Part shown: one piece after another, positions 12,001-24,327 of the stretch
Layout: the number at the start of each line of letters is the position of its first letter
How positions within the stretch are numbered: position 1 is the stretch's first letter
Source: Bugula neritina
Lineage: Eukaryota > Bryozoa > Gymnolaemata > Cheilostomatida > Bugulidae
Direction of reading: 5' to 3'
DNA length: 64,000 nt
Assembly (NCBI GenBank): GCA_964035545.1
Contig: OZ037770.1
Coordinates: 3,763,662 to 3,827,661, forward strand
Notes under the pieces: model-generated
The model's input: the letters and a program-made list of their open reading frames with translations, nothing else
The model's database searches: none
Told to the model about the DNA's origin: nothing
Program-made: the position numbers and the translations under genes

Positions 12001-15000
12001 CCTCACGCTTGTGAGAATTACACGAAATTTTGTGACGATTTTGTGGATTATCCTCTCGTTAATACCAGCCACACACTCGTCGGACGAAAAAAATAATAAA
12101 TAGTCCGTGAAAAAGTCTCCATTGTCAAATAGAGAAACGAGGTAGAAATGAAATAATTACTGTTGCTAAATTTCTATTGACCAAGCAAAAAGTGTTTATC
12201 GTTGATTGTGATTTTTCGTTTATCGTCTTCGAAGATGATTTCGTTTGAATTCCCTCAAATTCTCCCGTATGAATGTTTTTTTTCGTGTTAAATAGACAAT
12301 TTCATATGATTCTCACGAGTGTGTGGCAAGGCCTTAGCCCCCCAACTGCAAACTACTGCACTCAGTTACCCAGTAAGCAGAGCTGCCTATAAAACCATCC
12401 GTGAGGTATAATGTTGCATTAATAGATATTGTTGCATGCAGGTGAAATTTCATTCCAAATTCTTATAAATTCAGCATTAAGTCTGCACTGTTGACGAATT
12501 CTTTTTAACAAAGTGTAATAGCTGATAATTATGTTTTGCGCCCTCAGCTACGTTGGAAAGTTTTGCAAAGTGACTTTATATTGTTTAGCCTGAGTGTCTG
12601 CTACTCCAGTCTTCTTACTTCTCGGGTGACGGTTTAGCAAACCTCATTTTCTAGACGTTTTGAGGAAATTAGTTTTTCAACCAATTTGCACTAATCAGTG
12701 ATTTCCAAATCAATACTTGATGCAAAAATTGTTGTGTAGTTTGGAAATTCAGTCATTTTATGTTATAGCCTCTGTTCTAAGCTTAGTTTGCAGAGTTTGG
12801 TAGATCTCAGACTTGCCTTATCATTAGTAATACACAGCTTTAAATGCTATACTTTCCTCATAATATTCTCCATTCTATTTATTTTGTAGATTTGATAACC
12901 CAGCTAGTAATGAGACAATTCCCTACAGACAACTGACTTACAACTATCTAGTAGCTGTTAACATGTGCTTGTTGGTATGCCCCGCCTACCTCTGCTGTGA
13001 TTGGTCAATGGGTACTGTGCCTGTCATACACTCCTTTCTAGACTATAGGAATGTGTGTACAGTTGCAGCATATATAGCAGTCTTCAGACTAGTCAAATAC
13101 TCCATTCAGTTCAGATCTACCTTCTCAGACAGGATATTTATGGTAAATAGCTCCTTATAGCTGAAAATATTCAACTTTTTGAAACTATCATGATATATTC
13201 GTGAAGTTGTCTTTCCTTAGTCTACACTGTTTCATCAGTATAGCTAATGATTAAACCATTGTCTATTGACTTGTATATTGTAGTCATTAGTGCTGATAGT
13301 ATTTCCATTTCTACCTGCCAGCAACCTGTTCTTCCCTGTCGGCTTTGTTATAGCTGAGAGAGTGCTTTATATACCTAGCTTAGGATACTGTCTTCTGATT
13401 GGCTCAGTATTCACCTACCTGTATAACCAACACAGGTAAATATGTTATGTGTGTGTGCATGCGTATATAATACACAATTTTGAAATTCTAATCTCCATAT
13501 TTAAAATCAATTTTTTGCATATTTTTAATTTCCCTTTTAATTAGGAAGGATATATATAAACTATTATTATAAATTGTTGTACTATATCATAGTTGTTATG
13601 GTATTATATTATATAACTACTTCTCTTGTAGACAGTCTATATACAGGTATATCCTAGCAGGGAGTTATCTTCTCCTCATTATCTCTGGTGTCATGAGAAC
13701 TGTGTCCAGGAATAAAGACTGGGAGAATGATTACTCATTATTCAACTCTGCCTTGAGGTTAGTTACATTCTATTATATAACATTCATTAGTACGAATTCT
13801 ATTACAATTATATATTATATAATTACATTGTTATATTAGAAATAATTAATTAATTAATTAAAACAATTTATTATAATATTATTTTATTATAATTTAGTTT
13901 GACATTGTTTTGTGACTTATTGTTGCAGCTGTAAACAGTAAGCTCCAGTAACTGATAATGTAAACAAACTACAAAGTAAATAGGTAGCTATGATGTCACA
14001 ATAAACTATAATAGTAATATAGAGTAGTATTGTATAGTAGTTGACAGGAAATGATGTAATAATGTAAGATGAGTCATCATGTTTAAGAGAGTTAAAAAGC
14101 TGAAATATGGATTCAAATTGTTCACTTAAGAATAGTTGAATTCAGAAACATTTTGTCTATTCTGAGTTGTAGTATTAACAGGGTCTAAGATTATTATATT
14201 ATATTGTATATACTGTAATGTTATAATATATTATTATATTATATATAATAGTATTTTATAGAAAACTTCTAGCAAAATGCTCATCAAATTTCAGCTATAC
14301 ATTAACCTAAACTCCAAGATTCCACATCTCATTGTTATATAAGCAATAGAATAAAGGTGCTGCTCATTGTTACTGACAGCTCGTGATATTCATTCTACTC
14401 AAAGCTAAATTTAGCTGCTACTCATTTAGTACACCTGCACCTGTAACATGGATGTCAACATGTTTTCATGACAAATCTTCTCATTCGATACGTTTAAATT
14501 TTAGATTTACTGAGCAGAATGCTAAAGCATGGAACAATGTGGGGCACTCTCTTGAATCGGAGGGAAAGTTTGAAGAAGCCTTGCATTATTTCTACAGAGC
14601 TGTTAGGTAGTTATCTTCTCTTACTTGTATCTGAGATGTTATTATAAAATAAGAGACATTGTACTGCTAGTCTTACACTCATTACAACAGCGTACAGCCG
14701 GATGATATTGGGTCACACATCAATGTAGGCAGAACACTGAAGGAACTGGGAGACAACTCTGGTGCTGAAGTTGCCCTTCGATCAGCCTTGAAGCTTCTCC
14801 CGCCCGTGAAGAAAGGTGATTCATTTAAGGATGCCAAACATGTTCCATTTTTATTGAAATTTTAGTTAGGTGACATGTTTAACATGTATATTATTGTGAT
14901 GTGTATTTTCTAGGAAAGTCTTACACTGCTAGAGTTGCCCCCTCTCATCTCAAAGTGTTTCTCACACTCGGAAATCTTATCTCCCAGATTGATTCTCGTT

Positions 15001-18000
15001 ACTCAGAGGCTGAAATGCTCTATAAGAGAGCTATCAGCATGAGACCTGAGTTTATTGACGTATGTTAAGTATACATAAGCATCTGTAAGCACCTATAAGC
15101 ATGGGAACTGTAAGCATATAAATATATTTCTGTGTAAAGGGAACCAGTTTTTTGTTGTTAGTCTATCTAGATTATCTTAAAGTTGCTTACTTTGGCCAGT
15201 TTCACTAACAAACAAGATTTTCCTGCAAGAAGTTTCCTTTCAAATGTCATAGCAGAGTATGTGTTTTGAAATACAGTGCACCTTCCATATTTCACGGATC
15301 CCACAGGAAACGAGCAGAGCTTGGACCGCTATTCTGTGGCTTATGTATGTGTGTAATGGGTAAATTCAACAGATTTGCAAGTTGAATCTGGTATTCTATT
15401 ATGTCAGAAATTGAGATTTTGTGACCCGCTGCTCAGTGAGATATGGAGGGAGCACTGTTTCGTGACGGCCATACTTTCTTCTAATTAAATGTGCTGCTTT
15501 CTGTGCCATTCTGTTACAATAAAAAAATACGATGTTTCATTCAGGCATATCTGAACTATGGTGAGTTGTTGATGAAAATGGCACGTAGGAAAGAAGCCTA
15601 AACCCTCTACAATAAGGCCTTAGTCTATGATAAGAGAAATGCTGACTTGTACTACAACCTAGGAGTTGTCTTCTTAGAGCTCAAGGATGCTAAGCAGGCT
15701 ATGAGTCACTTTGATTTGGCTCTCTCTATCCACCCCAAGCATCAGGTATGTTAAAGCAGCGTAACAGAGGCAGCGTAGGCAGGTAGGAAAATGAATTCAC
15801 CTACTGCTATGAGTTCTTTAATTTGATTTTTCTTTTATCAAAGTTAAGAGAAGCATTTGACTTGTAAGTTTGTTGTATCATGTGGAATCAGTTTATAGGA
15901 TTTTACTGGTGAGAGTTTGAGGGTTTTCTTGTTGCTGGTTGCTTCACTTGACAAATTTATAAGTTATTTTCTATTTAGTAATTTTATTTAATTAATTTTT
16001 CTTGTGTCCTCAGCTGGGAATTGTCATCTCGTGGTAACATCTTTTCGAGTCAAACTAATATAAAGTAGAAAGTATCTATATATAGTAACATGTTGCAGTT
16101 GGCTCTCTACAACTCAGCTCTACTCATCCAAGAGTCGGCCCAACAAGAACTTTACGGGGAGGGGCTGAGACGCCTCGATCTCCTCATTGAACTCGACCCT
16201 AAGGAACCCCGCAACTATTTTTCCGCCGCTCTGTTGGCCACCGACAGCCAGCAGTTTGCTTTAGCTGAAAGATATTTTGTTCAGTGTTTAGAGGTGAAAG
16301 ATTTCCTTCTAGTCTAGTCAAACGTCTTTCCGATGTTCTGACTTTTACCAACAAATTTTGCTCCGAAATAAAGGCGAAGGTTTCAAAAGATTTTGCGTGA
16401 ATAAAAGCCAGAATTTTTTCAACTGTTCCTCAGTTTTTGATTCTAAAGCTGATTTCAATTCCTTATATTTTGTGGTGTTCTCTTCCTCTAATGTTTTCTA
16501 CTTTCTCTTCAAAACTGTGTGAGATAAACTGAAGTTGCCTCCTCTTTTTCTCTAATGCTATTTCACAGGCTGATCCTAGTTTCAAGGGAGCGCTATTTAA
16601 CTTAGCCTTACTTCTAACAAACAGTTTGCAGCGGCCGTCGGACGCCATCCCCTACCTGAATAGAAATATCCAACTATATCCTGACCATGTTAAGAGTTAC
16701 CTTCTCCTGGGAGATATCGCCATAAATCATGAGAAAGACCTCCAACTGGCTGAACAGGTGACTTTCTGGTGTATATTTAGTATTTCAAGTCTCACTTCTC
16801 ACTTTTAGAGTTCAAATCAAAATTGAAAGGAAACTGGTGTAAAGAGCATGCCTTAGTTTTATTTATTTCTATTTATTAATAATTTGTGTTAAAATTAGAT
16901 GCAAAACAAGACTCATTAATGTTGATAATTAGACAGTGAGTAGAAAGTTGAACTGAATGGTTCTATAAGCAGCACGGAGTTGGGAGTGGCTGAATGCAGT
17001 AGTTTCTGTTCTCAAGTTGGGGTTGGAGTTGGGTGTTTCAATAAAGCAATAAACCCCAACTCTAAAGATAATTGTTAACTACTGCACTCCGTCACCCCCA
17101 ACTCAGAGTTGCTTATAGAACCATTCAGTTGCACTAGTTTACTTTGTATACATGATATTGTAAACTGCTTCCCTTAGTCTGTTGCATTTCATGTACAACT
17201 AAGTATTTAGAAATATTAACTAATGGATATGCCACATCTAATCTATGTAGGCGTCAGCTATTCAATATAAATCAATTAATTTATATAACTATACAGTTGT
17301 ATATGCATATTGCTATGTAATCAATAGTAGTAGTGTGAAGTACTGTATATAACAGTGTTGTACTGTGGGTAGTTAACCTATAGTATAATATAATAAGTAT
17401 TTCACATAGTAATATGAACTCTATTTAGTCTAGTGTCTAGCTATGTTCACCTTTCTTCTAATCAATAGTTCACCCACCTTTCCCTCAATAACTATAATTT
17501 GTAACTATAGATTTATTCAATATTGAGGATTTCGAAATTTAAGAGTTGTGTTCTTCTAAAGACAGTTATATTGTAGTTAATCACTATTACACAGAAATTA
17601 GCTGCCTTCACTATTAGAAGGATATTGGTTTTGTCATTTCTTTCATTTTTAAATATTTAATTTTTACTAGTTATAACTTTGTAATTATGTTTTGACTTTT
17701 ATTGACCTTCAGTGTTTCTATATAATATAATGTAATATAATACCATGTTATTATGACCATTATGTCATTATAATTATATATTAAAGAGTTAGTTATATAT
17801 AGTAACATAATCATAGCACACTATCCTATATATCACAGACCAAGGTTACATATTTGCATGTTCTTCACAACTTGGTAGTAAAATACTGCTAATTACAGGC
17901 AATTATTCAGACATTACTTTCACTACTCTTTCCCTGGTAACTATAATTAGCTATTTATTGTTAGTCTCCATCTTAGTGTAAGTAGTGTTTAGCTACTGTA

Positions 18001-19032
18001 GGTTATGGGTCTCTGCAGAGTTCAAAACTTCATGTTATTGATTGCTCATATAACAGTTTATTAGTTACATCTCTATTCACACTTCAATAGTTACATCCTT
18101 CTCACATGCTGCCTGCTGCCTTAGCTACTTCTGTCTTCATTTTCTAGCAGCTGCTTAACTTCATGAGATCTGCATCTCACTTTTGCAAAACCTTTGAACT
18201 TTCTCGTCATACTAAAATTTCAAAAAGGAAAAATTTGATTCAGAAACTTCATATCAATTTAAATTACAAACTTTATGTCGATATAAAATGAAAATTTGAT
18301 TTCATTTTGAATTACAAACTAGATTTCAATTTTGAATCAAATTAAAACTTTCACATATAAGCATTGAGCGATAAGTTACACCAGATAAAGAAACTGGTAT
18401 GCCTCAGTTTAAAGAGAATGTTATAGATAGAAACTGGGTCCCTTGTTATACTCAGGTTACCTCTAAACTTGTCAGCTTTGAGCAGTGGACCAACTATTCA
18501 ATTTAGACATTTCCTAATATTCAAAGTGATGAAAGTTATGTAAAATATTCTTTGATGTAGCATGTTGGTGCTATGCATAGGCCTTCCTTATGTAGACACT
18601 TATGTCACTAGTTTACGTTGTGATGTCACTAGTTTATGCTAACATGTCACTAGTTTATGTTGTGATGTCACCAGTTTATGTGGTGATGTCACTAGTTTAT
18701 GTGGTGATGTCACTAGTGTATGTTGTGATACTAGTTCATGTTGTAATGTCACTAGTCTATGTTATCATGTCACTAGTCAATGTGATGATGTCACTAGTGT
18801 ATATATAATGAAGTCACTTGTGTTGCAGTGTTTCTCTAAAGTTAAGAGTCTAGAACCCAGTAACATCCAGGGCCAACACAACCTCTGTGTAGTCTATGTG
18901 GAGAAGGGAGAGCTGGACCTAGCCGAATCTTGTCTTGCTGCCATCATGGCTGCCGCCCCCACTGAGCATTACGTTCAGCAGCACCTTGCCGTTGTCAGAC
19001 AGCGTCTGGCAGATAAACTAAGACCTACCTAG
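9001..19032 (+). CDS. TMTC3: TMTC3 (copy A), 15 coding exons, premature stop in exon 12
   Basis: Transmembrane and TPR protein of the ER O-mannosyltransferase TMTC family, which mannosylates cadherin domains. Exons: 9001-9189, 9670-9806, 10615-10802, 11463-11578, 11731-11906, 12890-13142, 13284-13435, 13632-13757, 14505-14606, 14691-14815, 14914-15059, 15545-15745, 16099-16293, 16569-16757, 18829-19032. All have GT-AG borders and agreeing phases, giving 2,499 nt (832 residues). Family motifs: [14 protein letters not shown] (exon 2), [19 protein letters not shown] (3), ATLCKEQGI (4), DWSMGTVP (6), [12 protein letters not shown] then AERVLYIPS (7). Exons 9-15 encode TPRs ending with [20 protein letters not shown]3 is the best paralogue by these words. 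Start: ATG ATG with an in-frame TGA just upstream (8,995). TAA at 15,599-15,601 (TCA in copy B) would cut the protein at 588 residues, losing the later TPRs. It could be a pseudogene, a null allele or a base error. Confidence 0.88.
9812..10614. repeat. 38-bp minisatellite forming TMTC3 intron 2, copy A
   Basis: Exactly 21 periods of 38 bp (798 bp) separate the first and last CTCAGG. Each unit contains CTCTCAG followed by GCTATGTAAAGATATACTCA, the 3' splice site and opening codons of exon 3. The intron (9,807-10,614) is little more than the donor GTGAGC plus the array. Units differ by a few substitutions. Confidence 0.95.
10847..11059. mobile_element. Tc1/mariner-like MITE in TMTC3 intron 3, copy A
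   Basis: Inverted ends TACAGWGCTYCCTCCATATC and the reverse, GATATGGAGGGAGCACTGTA, with TA at both borders. About 213 bp, no coding capacity. It is also present in copy B at 55,945-56,151, so it predates the duplication. A second family member lies in intron 11. Confidence 0.75.
11912..12392. mobile_element. Foldback MITE in TMTC3 intron 5, copy A, with nested element
   Basis: Inverted ends TCTATAAGCAGCTCTGAG and its complement near 12,370-12,392. The same family occurs in intron 14 of both copies. The interior is interrupted by another inverted-repeat element at 11,991-12,336 that copy B lacks (57,697-57,821). Confidence 0.7.
11991..12336. mobile_element. Nested inverted-repeat element, copy A only
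   Basis: About 346 bp with imperfect inverted ends (AAGGCCTAGCCTCAC on the left, GTGTGTGGCAAGGCCTT on the right), continuing through a GTGAGAAT/ATTCTCAC pair. The matching place in copy B is uninterrupted, giving an empty site. No clear target duplication was seen and there is no coding capacity. Confidence 0.65.
15272..15458. mobile_element. Tc1/mariner-like MITE in TMTC3 intron 11, copy A
   Basis: Left end TACAGTGCACCTTCCATAT and right end ATATGGAGGGAGCACTGTT, related to the intron 3 element. Present in copy B at 60,713-60,905, where the right border is a cleaner CACTGTA. Confidence 0.7.
16951..17130. mobile_element. Foldback MITE in TMTC3 intron 14, copy A
   Basis: Long inverted ends beginning AACTGAATGGTTCTATAAGC at both borders. 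Near-complete self-complementarity outside a central loop of about 60 bp. Shared with copy B at 62,399-62,560. Confidence 0.75.
18601..18808. repeat. 21-bp minisatellite next to TMTC3 exon 15, copy A
   Basis: About ten units of ATGTCACTAGTTTATGTTGT type. The array ends 20 bp before the 3' splice site of exon 15, and the splice-site flank GTCACTTGTGTTGCAG itself resembles a unit. The unit length is a multiple of three, so a repetitive open frame appears, but it is intronic. Confidence 0.85.
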
Positions 19033-19280
19033 TTATTTATTAGTCTATAGGGTAGTTATCTGGAATGTTATTATATTACTCTGTAAATCTACACTCAGTT
19101 ACTTATCAGGAGCATTAATCATGAATCTCATTAATTCTAGAATTTATTTTTGTAAAAACCTATTCTATACTGTTTGCTAGTGCTGAGCTGGTATCGTGGA
19201 TGTCTCAGGATTTATTTTGCTAAGCAGGGTATCATTCTAACTACTTGAATTATGATCTGTACATTCCTACTCTGTGATGA

Positions 19281-19286
19281 AATAAA
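19281..19286 (+). terminator. Poly(A) signal of TMTC3 copy A
   Basis: AATAAA about 250 bp after the TMTC3 stop codon. It lies beyond the end of homology with copy B, so B must use another signal. Confidence 0.5.
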
Positions 19287-19289
19287 ATA

Positions 19290-20930
19290 TATTTTGTAAA
19301 TTGACATGTTATCAGTTTTCACATCCTGTGCATGATCTGAATCTACCTCTGATTCATAATCACTGAAGAGGTCAATTTTTGTGAATAATTACCTCTAATA
19401 ATTCCAAACCATATGTTTATGGCTTGTGACTTGAAATTTACTCAAGTTGGACTCTGACATGACTTGTAACTACTTGATGGTCACCCATCCTAATAAATTT
19501 CACAGCATAATAAATTACAGTATAACTTAACACACCTGTAATATAGCAGTGCATTGAACTATAAATGCGATTTAGACTTAATTCTATATACAAACCATCT
19601 AAATTTTAGACTCAGTCTTATATTATATGCTAGTAGCTGTTGGGACTTCACATAAGCTACAAAAGCTTTTCCTTAATGCATTATAGCTTTTCACATATCA
19701 TCTCAGCTATGCCAGCTTTTTCCACAAATATTATAACTACTACACAAAAGCTAACTTTTTTCACTATAGTTTAAAAACCCAGAATTTCTACTTATCCATA
19801 CACTTGCGTCTCAAACTTGCAACTTATAACTTATGATATAACCTTTTTCACATTGCTATTTTCTTTCAGCCTGCAACGATAAATATTTCTATACACTTAA
19901 AACACAACACTGGTAAAGACTTGGTGTTATAATATACACAATTTATACTGAGTATTATATACAAGTTATAGACTTATGAAGAGGAAGCTACAGCTGTTAA
20001 CAACATATTGTCTATACCTCACATTGAGTCAAAATAAAGAAATCGAGGAGGTAACTCCCAAATAGGAAGATATGTAAAATTAGGATCGATATGTAAATGT
20101 AGGAGTTGTACTACTATGTGCCATTAAAAGAAAACTTGCCTTCTCATGATAAAAAGTCAAGAAAAATAAGAACCGCTGCTCGAACAAGTGAGTTGTTGGA
20201 GTGGTTTTGAGACTGACAGATATGATTGTTGTTTTTGGCGCTGTCGCCATCTTTCGGATTTCTAAGATTATTGTATTTTGCAATTGGCCCTCAGCCGTTG
20301 TAATATTGTACTTACTAAAGGAAAATTCTACATTTTTTGTTACTTTTGGTTTTATCGTTCTGTCTTTTTGTCTGAATCGGCTGCGCAGTTAGTTTTTGGT
20401 GTTACAATAATATATTGGTGTAGTGAATATTATTCAATTTGTTCATATTCTATTGTATGTTATTATTAACTTCTCTCTTTGTTTGTGATTGCATCGGTCT
20501 GTGTGCAGAACGTAGTCAATTCTAGTATCTCAAGGTTATTAAAAAGTAATTCCTGTGTTGATACCCATCTGATCTTAAAATAGTAATAGTTTTGGATAAC
20601 ATAAAAATCTGACATTTACATTCGCATAACCGCAGCTGAGCAGTAGTAGACCATGGTATTTTTGGTCTCACTGAACACTTTCCTTTGTCATACTCCGACA
20701 TAATAGTTGTAGTAGATATTAATATAGAGATTTGAACTATACTACTCAGTTTCACTACCCGATCCGACACCGCGGCTACAAACAAACATCTTAACCTTGG
20801 CTTTGCTTTGCGCTACTCTACATCGGCGCGTCATACATTACATCTGGAAGAGCATTAAAATGATAGAGTGGGCCTAAGTGACAACTATAACAATAATTGA
20901 CTCTTCACTTATTGCTACTCATAGCTACAT
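19290..20930. other. Intergenic, no gene recognised
   Basis: AT-rich sequence with short, unconvincing frames on both strands. No domain, repeat array or mobile element could be supported. Confidence 0.5.
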
Positions 20931-21103
20931 AAGTTGCATCTGTTAGTTAAGTTTTTAGTACGATTTACATATATTGATAATACTCCATTTGAAGTTAAAC
21001 TGTACTCTATTCTACAGTTTCACAGGGTACAACATCAACTTATTAACTTCAACCAAATATATAGAATTTCCTTACTAGTACAGACTGGTATACCTAAAAC
21101 CTT

Positions 21104-21307
21104 ATGTACTGCCAAGGAAAGATAATATCAGAAGTTGCTTTACAATGCAGTTCAACTTACAAGCAAAGGAGACAACTTCCAAAACTAAACAAAGAACTCT
21201 ACGATGAAATGCTATACTTATACCAATCAAACTATAATATCTTCAACCGATTAGAAAATCTTGCAAGAAGTGAGACAACTTTAAACATCTTCAGGACTAA
21301 AGTTTAG
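21104..21307 (+). CDS. Unrecognised small ORF
   Basis: A 67-codon frame opening with MYCQGKIISEV and ending in TTLNIFRTKV. The composition is protein-like (mixed charged and aromatic residues) and unlike the surrounding AT-rich noise, but no family is recognised. It may be an exon or a relic related to the frames at 21,901-22,580 on the same strand. No splice structure could be assigned. Confidence 0.2.
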   Translation: MYCQGKIISEVALQCSSTYKQRRQLPKLNKELYDEMLYLYQSNYNIFNRLENLARSETTLNIFRTKV

Positions 21308-21900
21308 TTAAATGAGTTTTAGATATTATATTTACTACTACTATAATAACTATTAGATTATATGGCATAATTTTTATTTTTAAACAATGAAAATTCAACA
21401 ATGAGCTGAAAATAAATGTTATGTAATAACTTAATGTGGTGAATTCCAAAGTACAAATTAGCTACACAGAATTAAAAATGGCTATTAGATTACTCATGCT
21501 AAATATATTATTTATCATGCATTTGGAACTTTGTGAGAAAAGTTCTGTAGTGTTCAGTGATGAGCACATCTTACTAGTTGTGTTCAGTTTTATTATTCAG
21601 TGCAGGTAAGATTTCACACAGCTTCTATATGCTTCTTTATACGTATATACTTCATATTTTATTATGTTAAATTTGTCCTAATAATTATGTTGTTTATGCA
21701 TGTGCAAATAGGTAACTTGACAGATTAATAGATATACATATACAACGGCACTCATTGAAGGGACAGTTACTACTATATATCAGCTTCTTTTTATTTTTCG
21801 TATTTTAATATGCTGTCATATTGCCTATATAAGAAATGGAAAATATATTTTGTTTAAATATTGTATCACTTTTTGATAAAGCCTGATCTGTTGCTTTTTT

Positions 21901-22316
21901 AGGGTTATCTTCTCAAAACAAAGATGCAGACATTCCAGAAGAATCTTCAAAATAGATAACTCAAGCCAGACATTAAAAGATTTTATCATATCCGGAGCAG
22001 AAAATCCACAAAATTCACCTGATAAGAAGAAATATGCGCCTCAACAAGCACATAGAAACTTGGTAAAGAAATTAGATAATGTCAGCCCGGAGATGCTAGA
22101 TGACGCAGAGGAAAAGTTAAAGGTAGCGAAAAACAAATTTAAAGAGTTGGAAGATGATATAAAACTTTTTGGCAACACTTGGGATAACTTATTTAACACA
22201 GATGAAGAGATTGTAGAAGGCTTCACAGATTACTTTGGCTCCTCAAGCTCAAAAGCTGCAAAGAATAAGCTAAACTTTGGAAACTCAAAACAACCAACGG
22301 ATATAGAACCGGTATA
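21901..22316 (+). CDS. Unrecognised putative exon, acidic and coiled-coil-like
   Basis: Preceded by a good polypyrimidine tract and AG (GCTTTTTTAG). The frame is then open for about 138 codons to TAA at 22,314-22,316. The C-terminal 85 residues run from MVKKLDNVSPEMLDDAEEK through a helix-like K/E-rich stretch to PTDIEPV. No known domain is recognised. The next frame (to 22,580) is offset by one base and could be its continuation after a frameshift. Either a lineage-specific gene or a decayed element protein. Confidence 0.3.
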
Positions 22317-22580
22317 AGACTTGAGACGACATCTACAGAGAAGAATGATTTGTTAACTCCACCGCTTGCCATTGAATTTGTATTTGAAAAAGATTGGAGG
22401 CCGTTTAATGTTTCTCCAGGTTCTTCTAACCTACATCAACATCTGCCCGAAGCTTCTCAAGATGTTTGGCCACCATTAGCATCTACCATTCCCTCAGTAG
22501 ACGTAAAAACACATGCACAGAAACATTGGTGGAGAGAGATCAAGGAGACAACAGCAGACAAAAACAAGAACAGCTATTGA
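22290..22580 (+). CDS. Unrecognised ORF, possibly frameshifted continuation of the previous one
   Basis: Open in a different frame from 21,901-22,316 and overlapping its end. It contains TPPLAIEFVFEKDWRPF and a serine/proline/histidine-rich middle, ending DKNKNSY then TGA. The two frames join if one base is gained or lost around 22,290-22,310. No family recognised. Confidence 0.25.
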   Translation, partial: TTNGYRTGIRLETTSTEKNDLLTPPLAIEFVFEKDWRPFNVSPGSSNLHQHLPEASQDVWPPLASTIPSVDVKTHAQKHWWREIKETTADKNKNSY

Positions 22581-23056
22581 GAAAGTCAGCCAAAGACAGA
22601 ATAATGAGACTGCTAACTTGTTCTTCTCTCCGCCCTTTGTCATCATAATCTTGTTCTATTAGTGACATCTGTATATGAATCTATACTGTACTCTCCTCCC
22701 ACTAGAGTTATTCCAGTTAGTTCTCGACCAATGTCTAATTATATGAAACAGCTGAACAAGCTATTTGTCTACTGCAGAAAACATCAACTTTATTATTTAA
22801 CTATATAAAGTATTTATATGTTACCTATCCATATCTTAGCTGTTTCATGTTTTTCTTACTATATATACCTCTATAAGTTTTTAGCTGTAGATAACTGACC
22901 ATATAATATTTGTCTCTAACTATGCTTTTTATGTTTGGAATTATTTGAAAAGTATAGTAATTGCCGAACGTCACCATGATAATTTCAAAATTAAGTAATA
23001 TATAAGCAGTTCTATAACATATATTATAATCACAATTATCAATGGGTACTCTAAAG

Positions 23057-23113
23057 CAGTGCTGTCCAACAAGCAGCCCCAGACTGAGTGTCACCCCTAG
23101 TCTACAGGCCTTA
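23057..23113. mobile_element. hAT-like element fragment
   Basis: CAGTGCTGTCCAACAAGCAG followed by a CCCC-rich stretch matches the left end of the hAT-like element at 56,719. Only the left about 57 bp are recognisable. Confidence 0.5.
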
Positions 23114-23899
23114 TAGAAAAGAGACAACAATAAGTGTTGCTGAAGATATTTCAAGTTAAATCATAGAAGAAAGCTTTTGGAAAGTTTTATTCCCAAAGTT
23201 ACTACACGCAAAGTCATTACTCTGCTATCTATAACATATACTCATATATGAACATGTGTTCCACTCTTACATGCAAGAGTTCAAGGGCAATAACATTCTC
23301 TGCACGTACGTACCTTACGATTGACTTTTTATTCAATATTTATTCGCTAAACTCTAGTCCTGAAAATCTTTAGAGTTGTCCCACTTTGTTGCAAGATTTT
23401 CTAGCTGGTTCAGGAAATTTTAGTTTGATTTGTATCAATCGAATTTCAATGCAGTATTCTTTGTTTAGTTTTAGAAGTCGTACTTTCAGTTACGAAGGGC
23501 TACTTTCATGTGACATGAGTACTTCAAAAATATTTTATAAGTAATTACATACTTGTTTTGTAATGCTATGTAAACAACTAGAAGCTGTTTTGCACATTCT
23601 ATTGCAATATTTTGGTACTTTATTAGCCTGCTTGAGAGATGAATAACTTGCAGATGTACATAAATAAAATTTGACAGATTTTATAATTGTTATTTTTAGA
23701 TTATAAACTTATTATTCTAGTCACCGGTTACTGAAGTTTAATGTCAACATGCCAATTGGAAATACTATACATTTTTACATCACTGTTATTTTTAGATTGT
23801 GGATCAATTTTTGTTGTCACGAATTACTGAAGTTGAATTCTATAAGACCTTGAAAACCATATAAAAGCAAACATTTTAACATAATATATTTGAATAAAG

Positions 23900-23905
23900 T
23901 TTATT
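23900..23905 (-). terminator. Possible poly(A) signal of the Roco gene
   Basis: TTTATT on the plus strand (AATAAA on the minus strand) about 420 bp past the stop codon at 24,328. It is the closest perfect hexamer I saw; use is inferred. Confidence 0.35.
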
Positions 23906-24327
23906 GATAAAATATGAACAGCAAAGTTTGATATACTAGCAAGCTAATTGATATAGTAATATTGATAACATGGCAGTTAAAACATGTGCTTGAGACTTAA
24001 CCTAGTCAGAACTTAGTGTCACATCAACATAGAAGGAATAATAAACTTGGCTAAATAAAAGGTGTGATATAAGTAGTGGTTGTTAGTGTTTAAAAAGTCA
24101 TAAAATCAACTGTTACAATATATTGATAATAAATATTATAACCTAACATTCTATATACTCTAGGTATAATTAAAATATAGTAGTTAAAAACCTATGCTAG
24201 ATAATATATGGCTGTCAAGTAATAGTAAACGCAAGTCACACAGACTCGCTCTTATATATTTGGAGTCAATAATCTTAAATAGTTAAATAAAGCTTTGTGT
24301 AGCTTCAAATTGGAGTTATGTACTGAG

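Larger units (their letters stand above)
1..19205 (+). repeat. Segmental duplication, copy A
   Basis: Bases 1-7,781 align nearly base for base with 41,363-49,173, and 9,812-19,205 with 55,268-63,811, in the same orientation. Substitutions and small indels are scattered throughout. The segment carries a decayed Gypsy element, a spacer and TMTC3. Copy A has 7,782-9,811, including TMTC3 exons 1-2, which B lacks. The left end lies outside the window. The right end is in the TMTC3 3' UTR, where similarity stops abruptly. An assembler placing two haplotypes in tandem could give the same picture. Confidence 0.9.

Noticed and set aside
18602-18808. Repetitive MSLVYVV open frame
   Set aside because: A 21-bp minisatellite in an intron; frame openness follows from unit length.
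20522-20785. 87-residue minus-strand frame
   Set aside because: No domain, no splice context and composition typical of random AT-rich frames.
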